Below, piece by piece: positions 42,101 through 50,964 of a stretch of 64,000 bases of DNA (positions are counted from its first letter, which is position 1; every line of letters begins with the position of its first letter). Origin of the DNA: Mycolicibacterium iranicum (GTDB lineage: Bacteria > Actinomycetota > Actinomycetes > Mycobacteriales > Mycobacteriaceae). The translations under genes were made by a program, and so were the position numbers. Below the pieces are notes generated by a model, which was not told the DNA's origin, made no database searches, and worked only from the letters and a program-made list of their open reading frames with translations. The stretch is from the NCBI RefSeq assembly GCF_014190915.1, contig NZ_JACHVU010000009.1:124001-188000 (forward strand). Direction: 5' to 3'.

Positions 42101-42255
42101 CGCCTGCTGGTGGTGCCGAGCACCCTCGCCAGCGAATGAACTCTCAGCTTCTCGGGCGCCGGAGCGGTCTTTGCTTCCGCGGGGGCGTCAGCCGGCTGCT
42201 GCGGCTCCTGCCCGAGGTCGTGAGTTGATGCGTCAAGATTCTCATTGTCGGCCAC
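39172..42255 (-). CDS. rne: Ribonuclease E/G
   Basis: A 1027-residue RNase E. A long charged N-terminal extension (about 330 residues, with a basic RRRRRRRRK block) leads to the S1 domain (SLVGNIYLGIVQNVLPSMEAAFVDIGRGRNG), the DNase I-like catalytic domain with metal ligands in VVDVNTGKF and VVIDFIDM, and the zinc-link CSHCAGRG. The C-terminal tail of about 110 residues is almost only Asp, Glu and Ser, ending in a short basic segment. GTG 42255 is preceded by GAGGAG. Mycobacterial RNase E has intrinsically disordered extensions on both sides of the catalytic core, consistent with this layout. It is the main mRNA-decay and rRNA-processing endonuclease. Confidence 0.94.
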   Translation of the reverse strand: MADNENLDASTHDLGQEPQQPADAPAEAKTAPAPEKLRVHSLARVLGTTSRRIIDALLEVDGRARSAHSTVGREEADRVREVLAAPEPDAAPAPADEPTTDAAEAAVQPEAPSATPDEAPAANADDAPNGGETAEEEPESRLILEAPASGPTTEPADYLPLFVAPQPVRFQEPYDEAEEDTADSDDVDDAGDTEAGDADGDGDDAERPAAKRRRRGRRGRGRGRGEQNGDEPGADGDTDGDAETDKSESDDDTDDDAGEDDGSGGDGNSRRRRRRRRRKSGSDEDGDSNGAPDDPPNTVVHEREPRKSGRSEKSSSDNEIQGISGSTRLEAKRQRRRDGRDAGRRRPPILSEAEFLARREAVERTMVVRDKVRTEPPHEGARYTQIAVLEDGVVVEHFVTSAAQVSLVGNIYLGIVQNVLPSMEAAFVDIGRGRNGVLYAGEVNWEAAGLGGAQRKIEQALKPGDYVVVQVSKDPVGHKGARLTTQVSLAGRYLVYVPGASSTGISRKLPDTERQRLKEILREVVPSDAGVIIRTASEGVKEEDIRSDVERLQQRWTEIEAKAAEITKKKAGAAVALYEEPDVLVKVIRDLFNEDFSGLIVSGDDAWNTINDYVNAVAPELLPRMTKYEPAGNSEGGTAPDVFAVHRIDEQLAKAMDRKVWLPSGGTLVIDRTEAMTVVDVNTGKFTGSGGNLEQTVTRNNLEAAEEIVRQLRLRDIGGIVVIDFIDMVLESNRDLVLRRLTEALARDRTRHQVSEVTSLGLVQLTRKRLGTGLVEAFSTTCSHCAGRGIVLHGDPVDSMSASNGRKAESGGAGGGGGGGGGRRSKRGKRGGRTEQEVPVVKVPAHSPGEHPMFKAMAAANGKHEDDEDGDTDEGTAVAEDVGELDADAAAVVSDDTDDTDDEFGDEDSDDESEDDDTDDDTDEDSDDDTDEIDLDDDEDSEDDDSEDDEDDIDELDDEDEDDDSDEDEDDDSDEDEDDFSDDEDDDSDDEDDSDDEDEDDEPVVAAPVGRQRRRAAARPAGPPSRD

Positions 42256-42563
42256 GTATTCTCCTCAAGCCCCCGGGCGCGTCAGTTTGCTAACGCGGCC
42301 ACGCGAGGGCTTCCGATTATTCGTCCGAGCTACCTACGCCCGAACCTCTTATGGTCTCGCTCCGGGCGATCCCGAAGGAACGGTCCCGGTGCCGGTCTGA
42401 ATGATGGCTGGACGGTCTGCGCCGCACCGCGGTAGCGATGGTCGCGCTCGTCGAAGTCTTCATTCGGGCGGCCGACCCGGGTTGTAAGGCCGGTCACCCG
42501 CGACCAGTATCCCACACCGCGGAGGCGGAACCGATAAGGCCGGGTTAGCTCGCGGCGCGAACC
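42256..42563 (-). promoter_or_regulatory. Leader of rne and end region of ndk, about 308 bp, no gene
   Basis: No plausible reading frame. On the minus strand GATACT (42506-42511) preceded by TGTGGG looks like an extended -10, which would give rne a leader of about 240 nt. Long 5' leaders are known for RNase E genes, which often control themselves through the leader. No strong terminator hairpin is visible after ndk. Confidence 0.35.
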
Positions 42564-42974
42564 CTAGGAACCGGGGAACCAGAGGTCGATTTCGCGGGCC
42601 GCCGAATCTGGTGAATCGGAGCCGTGCACCAGGTTGAACTGGGTCTCCAGGCCCAGGTCACCGCGGATCGTGCCGGGGGTGGCCTTCTCCACGGGATCGG
42701 TGCCGCCGGCCAGCTGCCGGAACGCGGCGACGGCGCGAGGGCTCTCCAGGATCGCCGCGACCACGGGGCCCGAGGTGATGAATTCGAGCAGCGACGGGAA
42801 GAACGGCTTGCCCTCGTGCTCGGCGTAATGGGCACGTGCCAGCTCGTCGCTGACGTTCTTCAGCTCCAGGGCGGCGACGGTCAGGCCTTTGGCTTCGATC
42901 CGGCTGATGATCTCTCCGATGAGGCGGCGCTGGACGCCGTCGGGCTTGATCAGGACGAGAGTTCGCTCAGTCAC
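42564..42974 (-). CDS. ndk: Nucleoside diphosphate kinase
   Basis: A 136-residue NDK: LVLIKPDGVQRRLIGEI at the N-terminus and NLVHGSDS with the phosphorylated His near residue 117. It balances NTP pools. The GTG start is preceded by TAAGCT (42982-42987) at 7 nt, a leaderless -10, so ndk may be expressed independently of the folC group just upstream. Confidence 0.96.
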   Translation of the reverse strand: MTERTLVLIKPDGVQRRLIGEIISRIEAKGLTVAALELKNVSDELARAHYAEHEGKPFFPSLLEFITSGPVVAAILESPRAVAAFRQLAGGTDPVEKATPGTIRGDLGLETQFNLVHGSDSPDSAAREIDLWFPGS

Positions 42975-42984
42975 GCCGGACAGC

Positions 42985-43431
42985 TTAATCGCCGGCCGGT
43001 CGCTGCCCCGGCAGCAGGCCCCGCTTCTGCCTGCGCAGCACCTCGGCCCGCAGGTAGACGATGAGCAACCAGACCACGACGAACAGCAGGCCGATGAAGC
43101 CGACGCCCGGGTAGACGACCCAGCCGGCGACCAGCAGCAGCTGAATGCCGAGATTGGCCCAGATGGCCCACGGGCGGCCCTGGATGCCGGCCATCAGCAC
43201 CAGCAGCACGGCGACGCCGACGACGTAGCCCACGGAGAAACCCGTCAGACCGGGCCCCACGGCGCCGACCACCGGGAGGGCCAGCAGCACGACGATCGCC
43301 TCCAGGATCAGCGTGCCCGCCATCACCCCGCGGAAGCTCTTCCACGGATCCGGTGGCGTGGCGCCGGGACCAGGTGCGCCGGAACCGGGTGTGTCGGGAC
43401 CGGGTGCGCCGGGCACCGCGTCGTCGCTCAT
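42985..43431 (-). CDS. DUF4233 membrane protein
   Basis: A 148-residue membrane protein. After a Pro/Gly-rich N-terminus of about 30 residues come PWKSFRGVMAGTLILEAIVVLLALPVV and three more hydrophobic segments, ending RAEVLRRQKRGLLPGQ. This matches the mycobacterial DUF4233 family (Rv2446c), always found between folC and ndk. ATG 43431 overlaps the folC stop. No function is established. Confidence 0.82.
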   Translation of the reverse strand: MSDDAVPGAPGPDTPGSGAPGPGATPPDPWKSFRGVMAGTLILEAIVVLLALPVVGAVGPGLTGFSVGYVVGVAVLLVLMAGIQGRPWAIWANLGIQLLLVAGWVVYPGVGFIGLLFVVVWLLIVYLRAEVLRRQKRGLLPGQRPAGD

Positions 43432-44837
43432 GCCGGGTCCTTTCCGAACAGCGTGCGGGCGGCACCCGCGGTCACCACCGAACCGGTGATCACGATGCCG
43501 GCTCCGCTCATCCCCGCCCCGTCGGCATCGCTGCCGGACTCTTCGACGATCGCGGTGGCCGTCTCGATCGCATCGGCGAGCGTCGACGCGGTGATCACCC
43601 GCTCGGGCCCGAAGATCTCCTCGGCCTTGACGGCCAGCGCCGCGACCTCCAACGCCCGCGGTGAGCCGTTGTGGGTGACGACGATCTGATCCAGGGCGGG
43701 CTCGAGGGCGGCGAGGATCCCGTCGACGTCCTTGTCCCCCATGACCGACACGACGCCGACGAGGTAGCGGAAGTCGAACTCGTCGCGCAACGCCTCCGAC
43801 AGCGCGGCGGCGCCCGCCGGGTTGTGCGCGGCATCGATGAACACGGTCGGCGCACTGCGCAGGCGCTCCAGACGCCCCGGCGACGTCACGGCGGCGAAAC
43901 CGGCACGCACGGCGTCGACGTCGAGCTGGCGTTGCGCGCCGGCGCCGAAGAACGCCTCGACGGCGGCCAGGGCGAGTACCGCGTTGTGCGCCTGATGGTC
44001 GCCGTGCAGCGGCAGGAACATCTCCGGATAGACCCCGCCGAGCCCCTGCAGCTCGAGCATCTGACCGCCGATGGCCACCTGCCTGCTCAGCACCCGGAAC
44101 TCCGAATCCTCGCGCGCCACAGCCGCATCCGCGCGCACCGTCTGCGCGAGCAGGACCTCCATCGCCTCCGGCACCTGGCGGGCGATCACCGCGACCGTGT
44201 CGGTGGGCACGAGGTCGTCTTCCTGCTTCGTGATGATCCCGGCCTTCTCGCCGGCGATCTCGGCGATCGTGCCGCCGAGGTAGTCGACATGGTCCACGCC
44301 GATCGGGGTGATGACGGCGACGGGGGCGTTGACCACGTTGGTCGCGTCCCACCGGCCGCCGAGGCCGACCTCGACGACCGCGACGTCGATGGGGGCGTCG
44401 GCGAAGGCGGCGAACGCCATCGCGGTGACCACCTCGAACTTGCTCATCCGGGGGCCACCGGACGCCTCGGACTGCTGATCGACCAGTTCGACGAACGGTT
44501 CGATCTCGCGATAGGTGTCCACGTAGGCCGCCGGACTGATCGGTCTGCCGTCGATGGAGATGCGTTCGACGGCCGACTGCAGGTGCGGACTCGTGGTGCG
44601 CCCGGTCCGGCGGTGCAGCGCCGTCAGCAGCGCGTCGACGATCCTGGCCACCGACGTCTTGCCGTTCGTCCCCCCGATGTGGATGGACGGGTAGCCGCGC
44701 TGGGGAGAACCGAGCATCTCCAGCAGCGCGGTGATCCGCGCGGTGCTCGGCTCGATCTTCGTTTCCGGCCAGCGCTGGTCCAGCAGGTGCTCGACCTGCA
44801 GCAGCGCGGCGACCTCGTCGGGCGTCGGTTCGGTCAT
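43428..44837 (-). CDS. folC: Folylpolyglutamate synthase / dihydrofolate synthase
   Basis: A 469-residue Mur-ligase-fold enzyme: IHIGGTNGKTSVARIVDALL contains the P-loop near residue 55; TSPHLQSAVERI and GLGGRWDATNVV are family motifs, and FIDAAHNPAGAAAL and TGSVVTAG lie in the C-terminal domain. It adds glutamate to dihydropteroate and to folates. The start overlaps the valS stop (ATGA), and the stop overlaps the DUF4233 start. Confidence 0.93.
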   Translation of the reverse strand: MTEPTPDEVAALLQVEHLLDQRWPETKIEPSTARITALLEMLGSPQRGYPSIHIGGTNGKTSVARIVDALLTALHRRTGRTTSPHLQSAVERISIDGRPISPAAYVDTYREIEPFVELVDQQSEASGGPRMSKFEVVTAMAFAAFADAPIDVAVVEVGLGGRWDATNVVNAPVAVITPIGVDHVDYLGGTIAEIAGEKAGIITKQEDDLVPTDTVAVIARQVPEAMEVLLAQTVRADAAVAREDSEFRVLSRQVAIGGQMLELQGLGGVYPEMFLPLHGDHQAHNAVLALAAVEAFFGAGAQRQLDVDAVRAGFAAVTSPGRLERLRSAPTVFIDAAHNPAGAAALSEALRDEFDFRYLVGVVSVMGDKDVDGILAALEPALDQIVVTHNGSPRALEVAALAVKAEEIFGPERVITASTLADAIETATAIVEESGSDADGAGMSGAGIVITGSVVTAGAARTLFGKDPA

Positions 44838-47515
44838 GAGAGGGCGGCCAGGCGAGCCGTGATCCGCTCGACTTCCTCCCCGGCGACCTGCTGGCGGGCG
44901 CGGATCTTGTCGACGACCTCCGCGGGCGCCTTGGCCAGGAACGCCTCGTTGCCGAGCTTGGCCGAGGTGCCCGCGAGCTCCTTCTGGGCGACGGCGAGGT
45001 CCTTCTCCAGCCGACGGCGTTCCGCCTCGACATCGACCGTGCCGGAGGTGTCCACCTCGACCACCACGGTGGCCGACGACAATCTGACCTCGACCGACGC
45101 CGACGGGGTGAAGTCCTCGGCCGGCGGGGTGAGCCAGGCCAGGGCCGTGACCGCCGGCACGTGCGAATCCAGGCCGGCCGCGGCGATCTCCGACAGTCGC
45201 GCCGGCACCTTCTGCCGGTCCCCGAGGCCCTGGTCGCTGCGGAACCTGCGCACCTCGGTGATGAGCTTCTGCATGTCCGCGATCCGTTGCGAGGCAGCGG
45301 GATCGACGCCGTGGCCGGTGGGTGCCGGCCAGTCGGCGACCACCAGCGACTCTCCCCCGGTCAGCGCCTTCCAGAGCACCTCAGTGACGAACGGCATCAC
45401 CGGGTGCAACAGCTTCAGCAGGGTGTCCAGCACCGCCGCCAGCACCGCGGTGGTATGCGAAATGCCCTCGCTCAATTGAACTTTCGCGAGCTCGACGTAC
45501 CAGTCACAGAATTCGTCCCAGGCGAAGTGGTACAGCGACTCGCAGGCCCGGTTGAACTCGTAGGCATCGAGTGCGGTGTCCACGTCCACGCGCACCTCTT
45601 CGAGGCGGCCGAGGATCCAGCGGTCGGCATCGGTGAGCGCGGCCATCGGCGGCAGCTCGGCGGGGCTGGCGCCGTTGAGCAGTGCGAACCGCGTCGCGTT
45701 GAACAGTTTGGTCGCGAAGTTCCGCGACGCGCGCGCGTGGTCCTCACCGATCGCGAGGTCGCCACCCGGGCTCGCGCCGCGCGCGAGCGTGAACCGCAGC
45801 GCGTCGGCGCCGAACATCTCCACCCAGTCCAGCGGGTCGATGCCGTTACCGCGCGACTTGCTCATCTTGCGGCCGAACTCGTCGCGGATCAGGCCGTGCA
45901 GGAACACGTTCTCGAACGGAACTCGGGGGCGTCCGCTCTGTGTGCCGCTCGGGGCGAGGACCGGATCGTCACCGACGAACGTGCCGAACATCATCATCCG
46001 GGCCACCCAGAAGAAGAGGATGTCGTACCCGGTGACCAGCACGGTGGTCGGATAGAACTTGTCGAGTTCGGGGGTGTGGTCCGGCCACCCCATCGTCGAG
46101 AAGGGCCACAGCGCCGAGCTGAACCAGGTGTCCAGGACGTCGGCATCCTGCTCCCACCCCTCCGGCGGCGTCTCGTCGGGGCCGACGCACACGGTCTGGC
46201 CGTCGGGGCCGTGCCAGATCGGGATGCGGTGCCCCCACCACAGCTGGCGCGAGATGCACCAGTCGTGCATGTTGTCCACCCAGGCGAACCATCGCGGTTC
46301 CAGGCTCGCGGGGTGAATCACCGTGTCCCCGTTGCGGACTGCGTCACCGGCGGCCTTGGCCAGCGATTCGACCCTGACCCACCACTGCAGGCTCAGCCGC
46401 GGTTCGATCGGCTCGCCGCTGCGCTCGGAGTGCCCCACGCTGTGCAGGTACGGGCGCTTCTCGGCGACGATGCGGCCCTGAGCGGCCAGCGCCTCGCGCA
46501 CCGCGACGCGCGCCTCGAAACGGTCCATGCCGTCGAACTGCGTTCCGGTGTCGGCGATCCGGCCCTTGGTGTCGAGCATCGTGGGCATCGGCAGCTGGTG
46601 GCGCAGGCCGATCTCGAAGTCGTTCGGATCGTGCGCGGGTGTGACCTTGACTGCGCCGGTGCCGAATTCGGGATCGACGTGCGAATCCGCGACGACGACG
46701 ATGTCGTGGTCGAGGAACGGGTGGGGCAGCGTGGTGCCGACGAGATGGCGGTAGCGATCGTCGTCGGGGTGCACGGCGATCGCCGTGTCGCCGAGCATGG
46801 TCTCCAGCCGGGTGGTGGCGACCACGATGTGCGGCTCGGCGTCGTCCATCGAGCCGTAGCGGAAGGACACGAGCTCGCCCTCGACATCTTCGTACTTGAC
46901 CTCGAGATCCGAGATCGCGGTCTCCAGCACCGGGGACCAGTTGACCAGCCGCTCGGCCTGGTAGATCAGCCCGGCGTCGAAGAGCCGTTTGAAGATCGTG
47001 CGCACCGCCCGCGAGAGCCCGTCGTCCATCGTGAAGCGGTCGCGGCTCCAGTCGACGCCGTCGCCGAGGCGGCGCATCTGGGCGCCGATGGTGCCGCCGG
47101 ACTCACGCTTCCAGTCCCAGACCTTGTCGATGAACAGCTCGCGACCGAAGTCCTCCTTGGTCTTGCCGTCCACGGCGAGCTGCTTCTCGACCACGGTCTG
47201 CGTGGCGATGCCGGCGTGGTCCATACCGGGCAGCCACAGCACCTCGTAGCCCTGCATGCGCTTGCGCCGGGTGAGCGCGTCCATCAGCGTGTGGTCCAGG
47301 GCGTGGCCCATGTGCAGGCTGCCGGTCACATTGGGAGGGGGCAGCACGATCGAGTACGGCGGCTTCTCGCTGGTCGGATCGGCGGTGAAGTAGCCGGCCT
47401 TGACCCAGCCTTCGTACAAATCGCTCTCGACCGCCCCCGGATCCCAGGACTTGGGCAGGGCGTCGAGCGCGGGGACGCTGTGTGCGTCACCGTGGGCGTG
47501 GGGCTGGGAGGTCAC
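44834..47515 (-). CDS. valS: Valyl-tRNA synthetase
   Basis: An 893-residue class I synthetase. HIGH motif in PPPNVTGSLHMGHALD, KMSKS in GRKMSKSRGN, the editing domain in the middle (TTRLETMLGDTAIAVHP) and a C-terminal coiled coil (VEAERRRLEKDLAVAQKELAGTSAKL). GTG 47515 follows TAGAAT (47522-47527) by 6 nt, a leaderless -10. It is the first gene of valS-folC-DUF4233. Confidence 0.96.
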   Translation of the reverse strand: MTSQPHAHGDAHSVPALDALPKSWDPGAVESDLYEGWVKAGYFTADPTSEKPPYSIVLPPPNVTGSLHMGHALDHTLMDALTRRKRMQGYEVLWLPGMDHAGIATQTVVEKQLAVDGKTKEDFGRELFIDKVWDWKRESGGTIGAQMRRLGDGVDWSRDRFTMDDGLSRAVRTIFKRLFDAGLIYQAERLVNWSPVLETAISDLEVKYEDVEGELVSFRYGSMDDAEPHIVVATTRLETMLGDTAIAVHPDDDRYRHLVGTTLPHPFLDHDIVVVADSHVDPEFGTGAVKVTPAHDPNDFEIGLRHQLPMPTMLDTKGRIADTGTQFDGMDRFEARVAVREALAAQGRIVAEKRPYLHSVGHSERSGEPIEPRLSLQWWVRVESLAKAAGDAVRNGDTVIHPASLEPRWFAWVDNMHDWCISRQLWWGHRIPIWHGPDGQTVCVGPDETPPEGWEQDADVLDTWFSSALWPFSTMGWPDHTPELDKFYPTTVLVTGYDILFFWVARMMMFGTFVGDDPVLAPSGTQSGRPRVPFENVFLHGLIRDEFGRKMSKSRGNGIDPLDWVEMFGADALRFTLARGASPGGDLAIGEDHARASRNFATKLFNATRFALLNGASPAELPPMAALTDADRWILGRLEEVRVDVDTALDAYEFNRACESLYHFAWDEFCDWYVELAKVQLSEGISHTTAVLAAVLDTLLKLLHPVMPFVTEVLWKALTGGESLVVADWPAPTGHGVDPAASQRIADMQKLITEVRRFRSDQGLGDRQKVPARLSEIAAAGLDSHVPAVTALAWLTPPAEDFTPSASVEVRLSSATVVVEVDTSGTVDVEAERRRLEKDLAVAQKELAGTSAKLGNEAFLAKAPAEVVDKIRARQQVAGEEVERITARLAALS

Positions 47516-47590
47516 CGCGCCATTCTAGGAACCGGCCGCCGCCCGCCGCGTGCCGCCCAAGCGCGGCATCGGCGATCTGAGGGCGTCCGG

Positions 47591-48847
47591 CTAGTTCAGA
47601 CGTGTGACGTCGAGCGACACCTGAGCCGCCGGGAAGCGGGCGAGCAGTGCGTCACCGATCGCCGCCGCCGGCGTCAGGATCCCGTGCAGGTCGGGCAGAG
47701 TGTCCCGATCGAGCGCCAGCGCCAGCCCGCTCTCGCCCAGCAAGACCGATGTCGCCTTGTAGCCAGGGTCGCCCTGCTGCGACATCCGCGCGACATAGCG
47801 CACCCCCTGCGACGTCGTGGTGTACGTCTCGACGGTGTAGTGCCCCCGCTCGCGGGTCTGTTCGCTGGGTCCGGTGCCCGCCTTGGGCAGCACCCTTTCC
47901 AGCGCCCCCTGCGGCACCCGGTTGATGAAGCGGCTGCCGAGTTCCATCGTCGCGACGTTCCCGGCGGTGGCCATCGCCGCCACCAGCGGTGCGCCGACGG
48001 AGCGTCCGGTACTCATCTGCTCGGCGTACTCGAACCTTCTGCCGTAGGCGAAATCGAGCAGCGCATTGCTGCGGCGCACGATCCGGGTGTTCGGCAGCGC
48101 CATCGCGAACGCCCCCACCCAATACCCGTCGAGCTCGGGGGCGATGTCGCGACCGCGCCGCCACCGCGCGTCGGGCTGGGCCCCCAGTTCCGGCTCGGCC
48201 CCGCGGTCAGGGGTCAACGTGTACGGGTCGTTGAGGAGCCGCCGCGCCTCGGGATCCAGAGCGGCCTCCCGGGCCAGCTCGGTCATCGATGCCACCGTTC
48301 CGCCGGAGACGCCGCCAGCGAATCGGCGCACTACGCAATTGGTGTCGCCCAACTGACCGGCGCCATCTTTCTCAGCCTGACGGAACAGCGCGAAAACGGT
48401 GAGATCGGAAGGGATGGAATCGAATCCGCAGGCGTGGACGATACGGGCGCCGGTGTCGGCAGCCTGCTTGTGGTACAGGTCGATCGCCTTGCGCACGAAC
48501 AGGGTCTCGCCCGTCAGGTCGGCGTAATCGGTGCCTGCGGCCGCGCACGCGGCCACCAGCGGCAGGCCGTAACGCAGATACGGCCCCACGGTGCTGACGA
48601 CGACGCGGGTGGTGGCGGCCATCGCGTTGATGGTCGAGGGCGCAGACGCGTCGGCGATGATCAGCGGCCAGTCCTGCGCCGCCTCGCCGAGGGAGTCGCG
48701 CACCGCGAGCAGCCGCTCCCTGGAACGTCCGGCCAGCGCGATGCGGGCGCTGCTGCCCGCGGAGGCCAGGTACTGGGCCGTCAGTTTCCCGACGAAGCCG
48801 GTGGCGCCGTAGAGGACGATGTCGTGTTCACGGTCGCTTGCGCTCAT
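47591..48847 (-). CDS. Saccharopine dehydrogenase-like / trans-acting enoyl reductase family protein
   Basis: A 418-residue Rossmann protein: IVLYGATGFVGKLTAQYL (NAD(P) site), AGRSRERL and the conserved STVGPYLRYGLPLVAACAAAGTDYADLTGE. This family includes the trans-acting enoyl reductase Rv2953 of phthiocerol synthesis and the paralogue Rv2449c, which occupies this position next to valS in M. tuberculosis. Membrane association through a hydrophobic loop is known for some members. The substrate here is unknown. Confidence 0.83.
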   Translation of the reverse strand: MSASDREHDIVLYGATGFVGKLTAQYLASAGSSARIALAGRSRERLLAVRDSLGEAAQDWPLIIADASAPSTINAMAATTRVVVSTVGPYLRYGLPLVAACAAAGTDYADLTGETLFVRKAIDLYHKQAADTGARIVHACGFDSIPSDLTVFALFRQAEKDGAGQLGDTNCVVRRFAGGVSGGTVASMTELAREAALDPEARRLLNDPYTLTPDRGAEPELGAQPDARWRRGRDIAPELDGYWVGAFAMALPNTRIVRRSNALLDFAYGRRFEYAEQMSTGRSVGAPLVAAMATAGNVATMELGSRFINRVPQGALERVLPKAGTGPSEQTRERGHYTVETYTTTSQGVRYVARMSQQGDPGYKATSVLLGESGLALALDRDTLPDLHGILTPAAAIGDALLARFPAAQVSLDVTRLN

Positions 48848-48857
48848 TGCGCCGACG

Positions 48858-50840
48858 CTACCCGAGCAGCTCCGGGGCTTCGATGTCCTGGCCGAGCACA
48901 TGGCGGGCCAGGAACGCCTGGACAACCTGGTACCAGATCTTGGCGTGCTGCGGGCGCTGCACCCAGTGGTTCTCGGACGGGTAGTAGAGGAAACGGTGCA
49001 CGGTGGTGCCGTCGGCGGCCGCGGGCAGAGCCGACCGGCTGAGCAGCTCGTACCACAGCCGCAGCGCTTCGCCGATCGGGACGCGGTAGTCCTTGTCGCC
49101 GTGGATCACCAGCATCGGGGTGTTGATGTCGGAGACGAAGAGGTGCGGCGAATTGGCACTGGTCATCTCCGGGGTCATCTCCCGGGCCCACCAGTAGCCA
49201 CCGTCGGTGGTCGCGCCGAACTGGTCGAGCGCCCACAGGCTCGCGTGGGTGACGATCGCGGCGAACCGGTCGGTGTGCCCGGCGATCCAGTTGGCCATGT
49301 AACCGCCGAACGATCCGCCCATCGCCGCGGTCCGCGTCTCGTCGATCCGCGGATCGGCGCACGCCGCATCGGTGATGGCCATCAGATCGGTGTACGGTGC
49401 GAAACCCCAGGCACCCCAGCCGCTTTGGATGAAGTCCTGGCCGTAGCCGGTGGACAGCGCCGGGTCGGGCAGCAGCACCGCGTAGCCCTGCGCGGCCATC
49501 AGCCAGGGATTCCAGCGCCAATGCCAGGCGTTCCAGCTCGCCAGCGGACCGCCGTGGATCCACAGCAGCAGCGGCGCGGGCCCCTCCCCGCGGGGAAGGA
49601 CCATCCAGGCCCGGACGGGCCGACCGTCGTCGGCGACGGTGGAGATCTCGGTCAGCGTGCCGGGAAGCTCCGGCAGCGCAACGCATTCGAGCGAGTGCAC
49701 TGCGCCGTCGGCGTCGATGCGGACCGGATGGGCGGGTGTGGCGTAGGAACTTCGCAGAGCGAACAGCACACCGCCGGGTGCGCTGCGCACGTCGGAGTAC
49801 GTGAAGTCGTCGGACACGATCGTGCGCACCGCCCCGGACCCGGGGTCGACCGCGTAGACGGGACCGCGGCCGTTGTCGTCGGCAGTCACGATCACAGACG
49901 AGCCGTCCGCCGACCAGGCCACCGACGTCGGCCATCGGTCCCAGTCGAGCGTCAGCTCCGTAGGTTCACCGCCGAGGCGCACGACACACAGCGTGATCCG
50001 TGGGGCGCGCTGCGGCGAGGAGATCGTCTCCCGGATGTAGGCCACCGTCTGCCCGTCGGGCGAGATCGCCGGCGTACCGACGTCCGCGCCGGCGTCGTCG
50101 ACGACCGTGGTCCGCTCACCCGTGCCGAGGTCGATCCGCACCAGCGTGCTGCGGACGGCTGCCCCGGGGGCGGGCACACCCCACACGGCAATCACGAAGT
50201 CCCCGTCGGGACTGACATCGAAGCTGGTGTCGCGCAATGCTTCTCCGGGCGCCGGGGTGATGTCCCGGGGGGCGTCGCCGACGGCGAACAGATGCGTCTG
50301 CGCCGGGCCGAGATCATGGTCCCAGGCCCTGACCGGGTAGCCGGTGTGCAGCACCGCCGACACCTTGGCGTCCTTGCGCGCACGCCGGAGTTTCTCGTCG
50401 GCACCGAGATCGGTGGCCGACGGAAGCATCGAGGACGCGAACACGGTGGTGCCCCCCGAGGAGACGACTGCGTCCACTCCCGCGGGCAGCCTCGCGACCT
50501 CGAAAGCCTCTCCCCCCGCTGCGGGTAGACTCCACAGCGACTTCGGCGGTTTGTCGTCGTCGGCGGTCGGCCGTGCGGCCAGGAACAACAGGTCGCCCGC
50601 AGCCGTGAACTCCGGCGACGACTCCCCCGCGGGGCCGTGGGTGATGCGCCGGGCCGGCCCGCCATCCGTATCCAGTTCCCACAGCGCGCTGACGAACTCG
50701 GTTCGTGAGTCGTCGAGCCCGACGACGGTCGTCACCACCCGGGTTCCGTCGGGCGAGACGGCCACGCCGGACACACGCGGCAATGCCAGGAACTCGTCGA
50801 GGTCGTCGAAGGGCGTCGCCGACACGGGTACCGCGGCCAT
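48858..50840 (-). CDS. Prolyl oligopeptidase family (S9) serine peptidase
   Basis: A 660-residue S9 peptidase: an N-terminal beta-propeller with repeated VSPDGxxV blades (GVAVSPDGTRVV; FDVSPDGDFVI; TPAISPDGQTVAY) and a C-terminal alpha/beta hydrolase domain. The nucleophile Ser is in GGSFGGYMAN near residue 508, followed by HGDKDYRVP (Asp region) and PSENHW (His). No signal peptide, so probably cytoplasmic, cleaving short peptides or acyl-aminoacyl substrates. GAAGAGG precedes ATG 50840. A tandem repeat lies just upstream. Confidence 0.87.
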   Translation of the reverse strand: MAAVPVSATPFDDLDEFLALPRVSGVAVSPDGTRVVTTVVGLDDSRTEFVSALWELDTDGGPARRITHGPAGESSPEFTAAGDLLFLAARPTADDDKPPKSLWSLPAAGGEAFEVARLPAGVDAVVSSGGTTVFASSMLPSATDLGADEKLRRARKDAKVSAVLHTGYPVRAWDHDLGPAQTHLFAVGDAPRDITPAPGEALRDTSFDVSPDGDFVIAVWGVPAPGAAVRSTLVRIDLGTGERTTVVDDAGADVGTPAISPDGQTVAYIRETISSPQRAPRITLCVVRLGGEPTELTLDWDRWPTSVAWSADGSSVIVTADDNGRGPVYAVDPGSGAVRTIVSDDFTYSDVRSAPGGVLFALRSSYATPAHPVRIDADGAVHSLECVALPELPGTLTEISTVADDGRPVRAWMVLPRGEGPAPLLLWIHGGPLASWNAWHWRWNPWLMAAQGYAVLLPDPALSTGYGQDFIQSGWGAWGFAPYTDLMAITDAACADPRIDETRTAAMGGSFGGYMANWIAGHTDRFAAIVTHASLWALDQFGATTDGGYWWAREMTPEMTSANSPHLFVSDINTPMLVIHGDKDYRVPIGEALRLWYELLSRSALPAAADGTTVHRFLYYPSENHWVQRPQHAKIWYQVVQAFLARHVLGQDIEAPELLG

Positions 50841-50858
50841 GCCCTCTTCGTAACACGG

Positions 50859-50924
50859 CCGGGGTTCGGGACCGAAGCCCGGCCGGGCTTCGGGGCCGCG
50901 ACGGCCGGGCTTCGGGGCCGCGAC
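50859..50924. repeat. Tandem 22-bp GC-rich repeat, two perfect copies and a degenerate third
   Basis: GGCCGGGCTTCGGGGCCGCGAC occurs at 50881-50902 and 50903-50924; a diverged version precedes it from 50859. It lies in the 124-bp gap between divergent genes (S9 peptidase and flavin monooxygenase). Likely a replication-slippage VNTR, of possible use for strain typing. Confidence 0.8.
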
Positions 50925-50964
50925 GGTGGCCGCCCCGACCCACCACGTCGATAAGGTCGACGAC

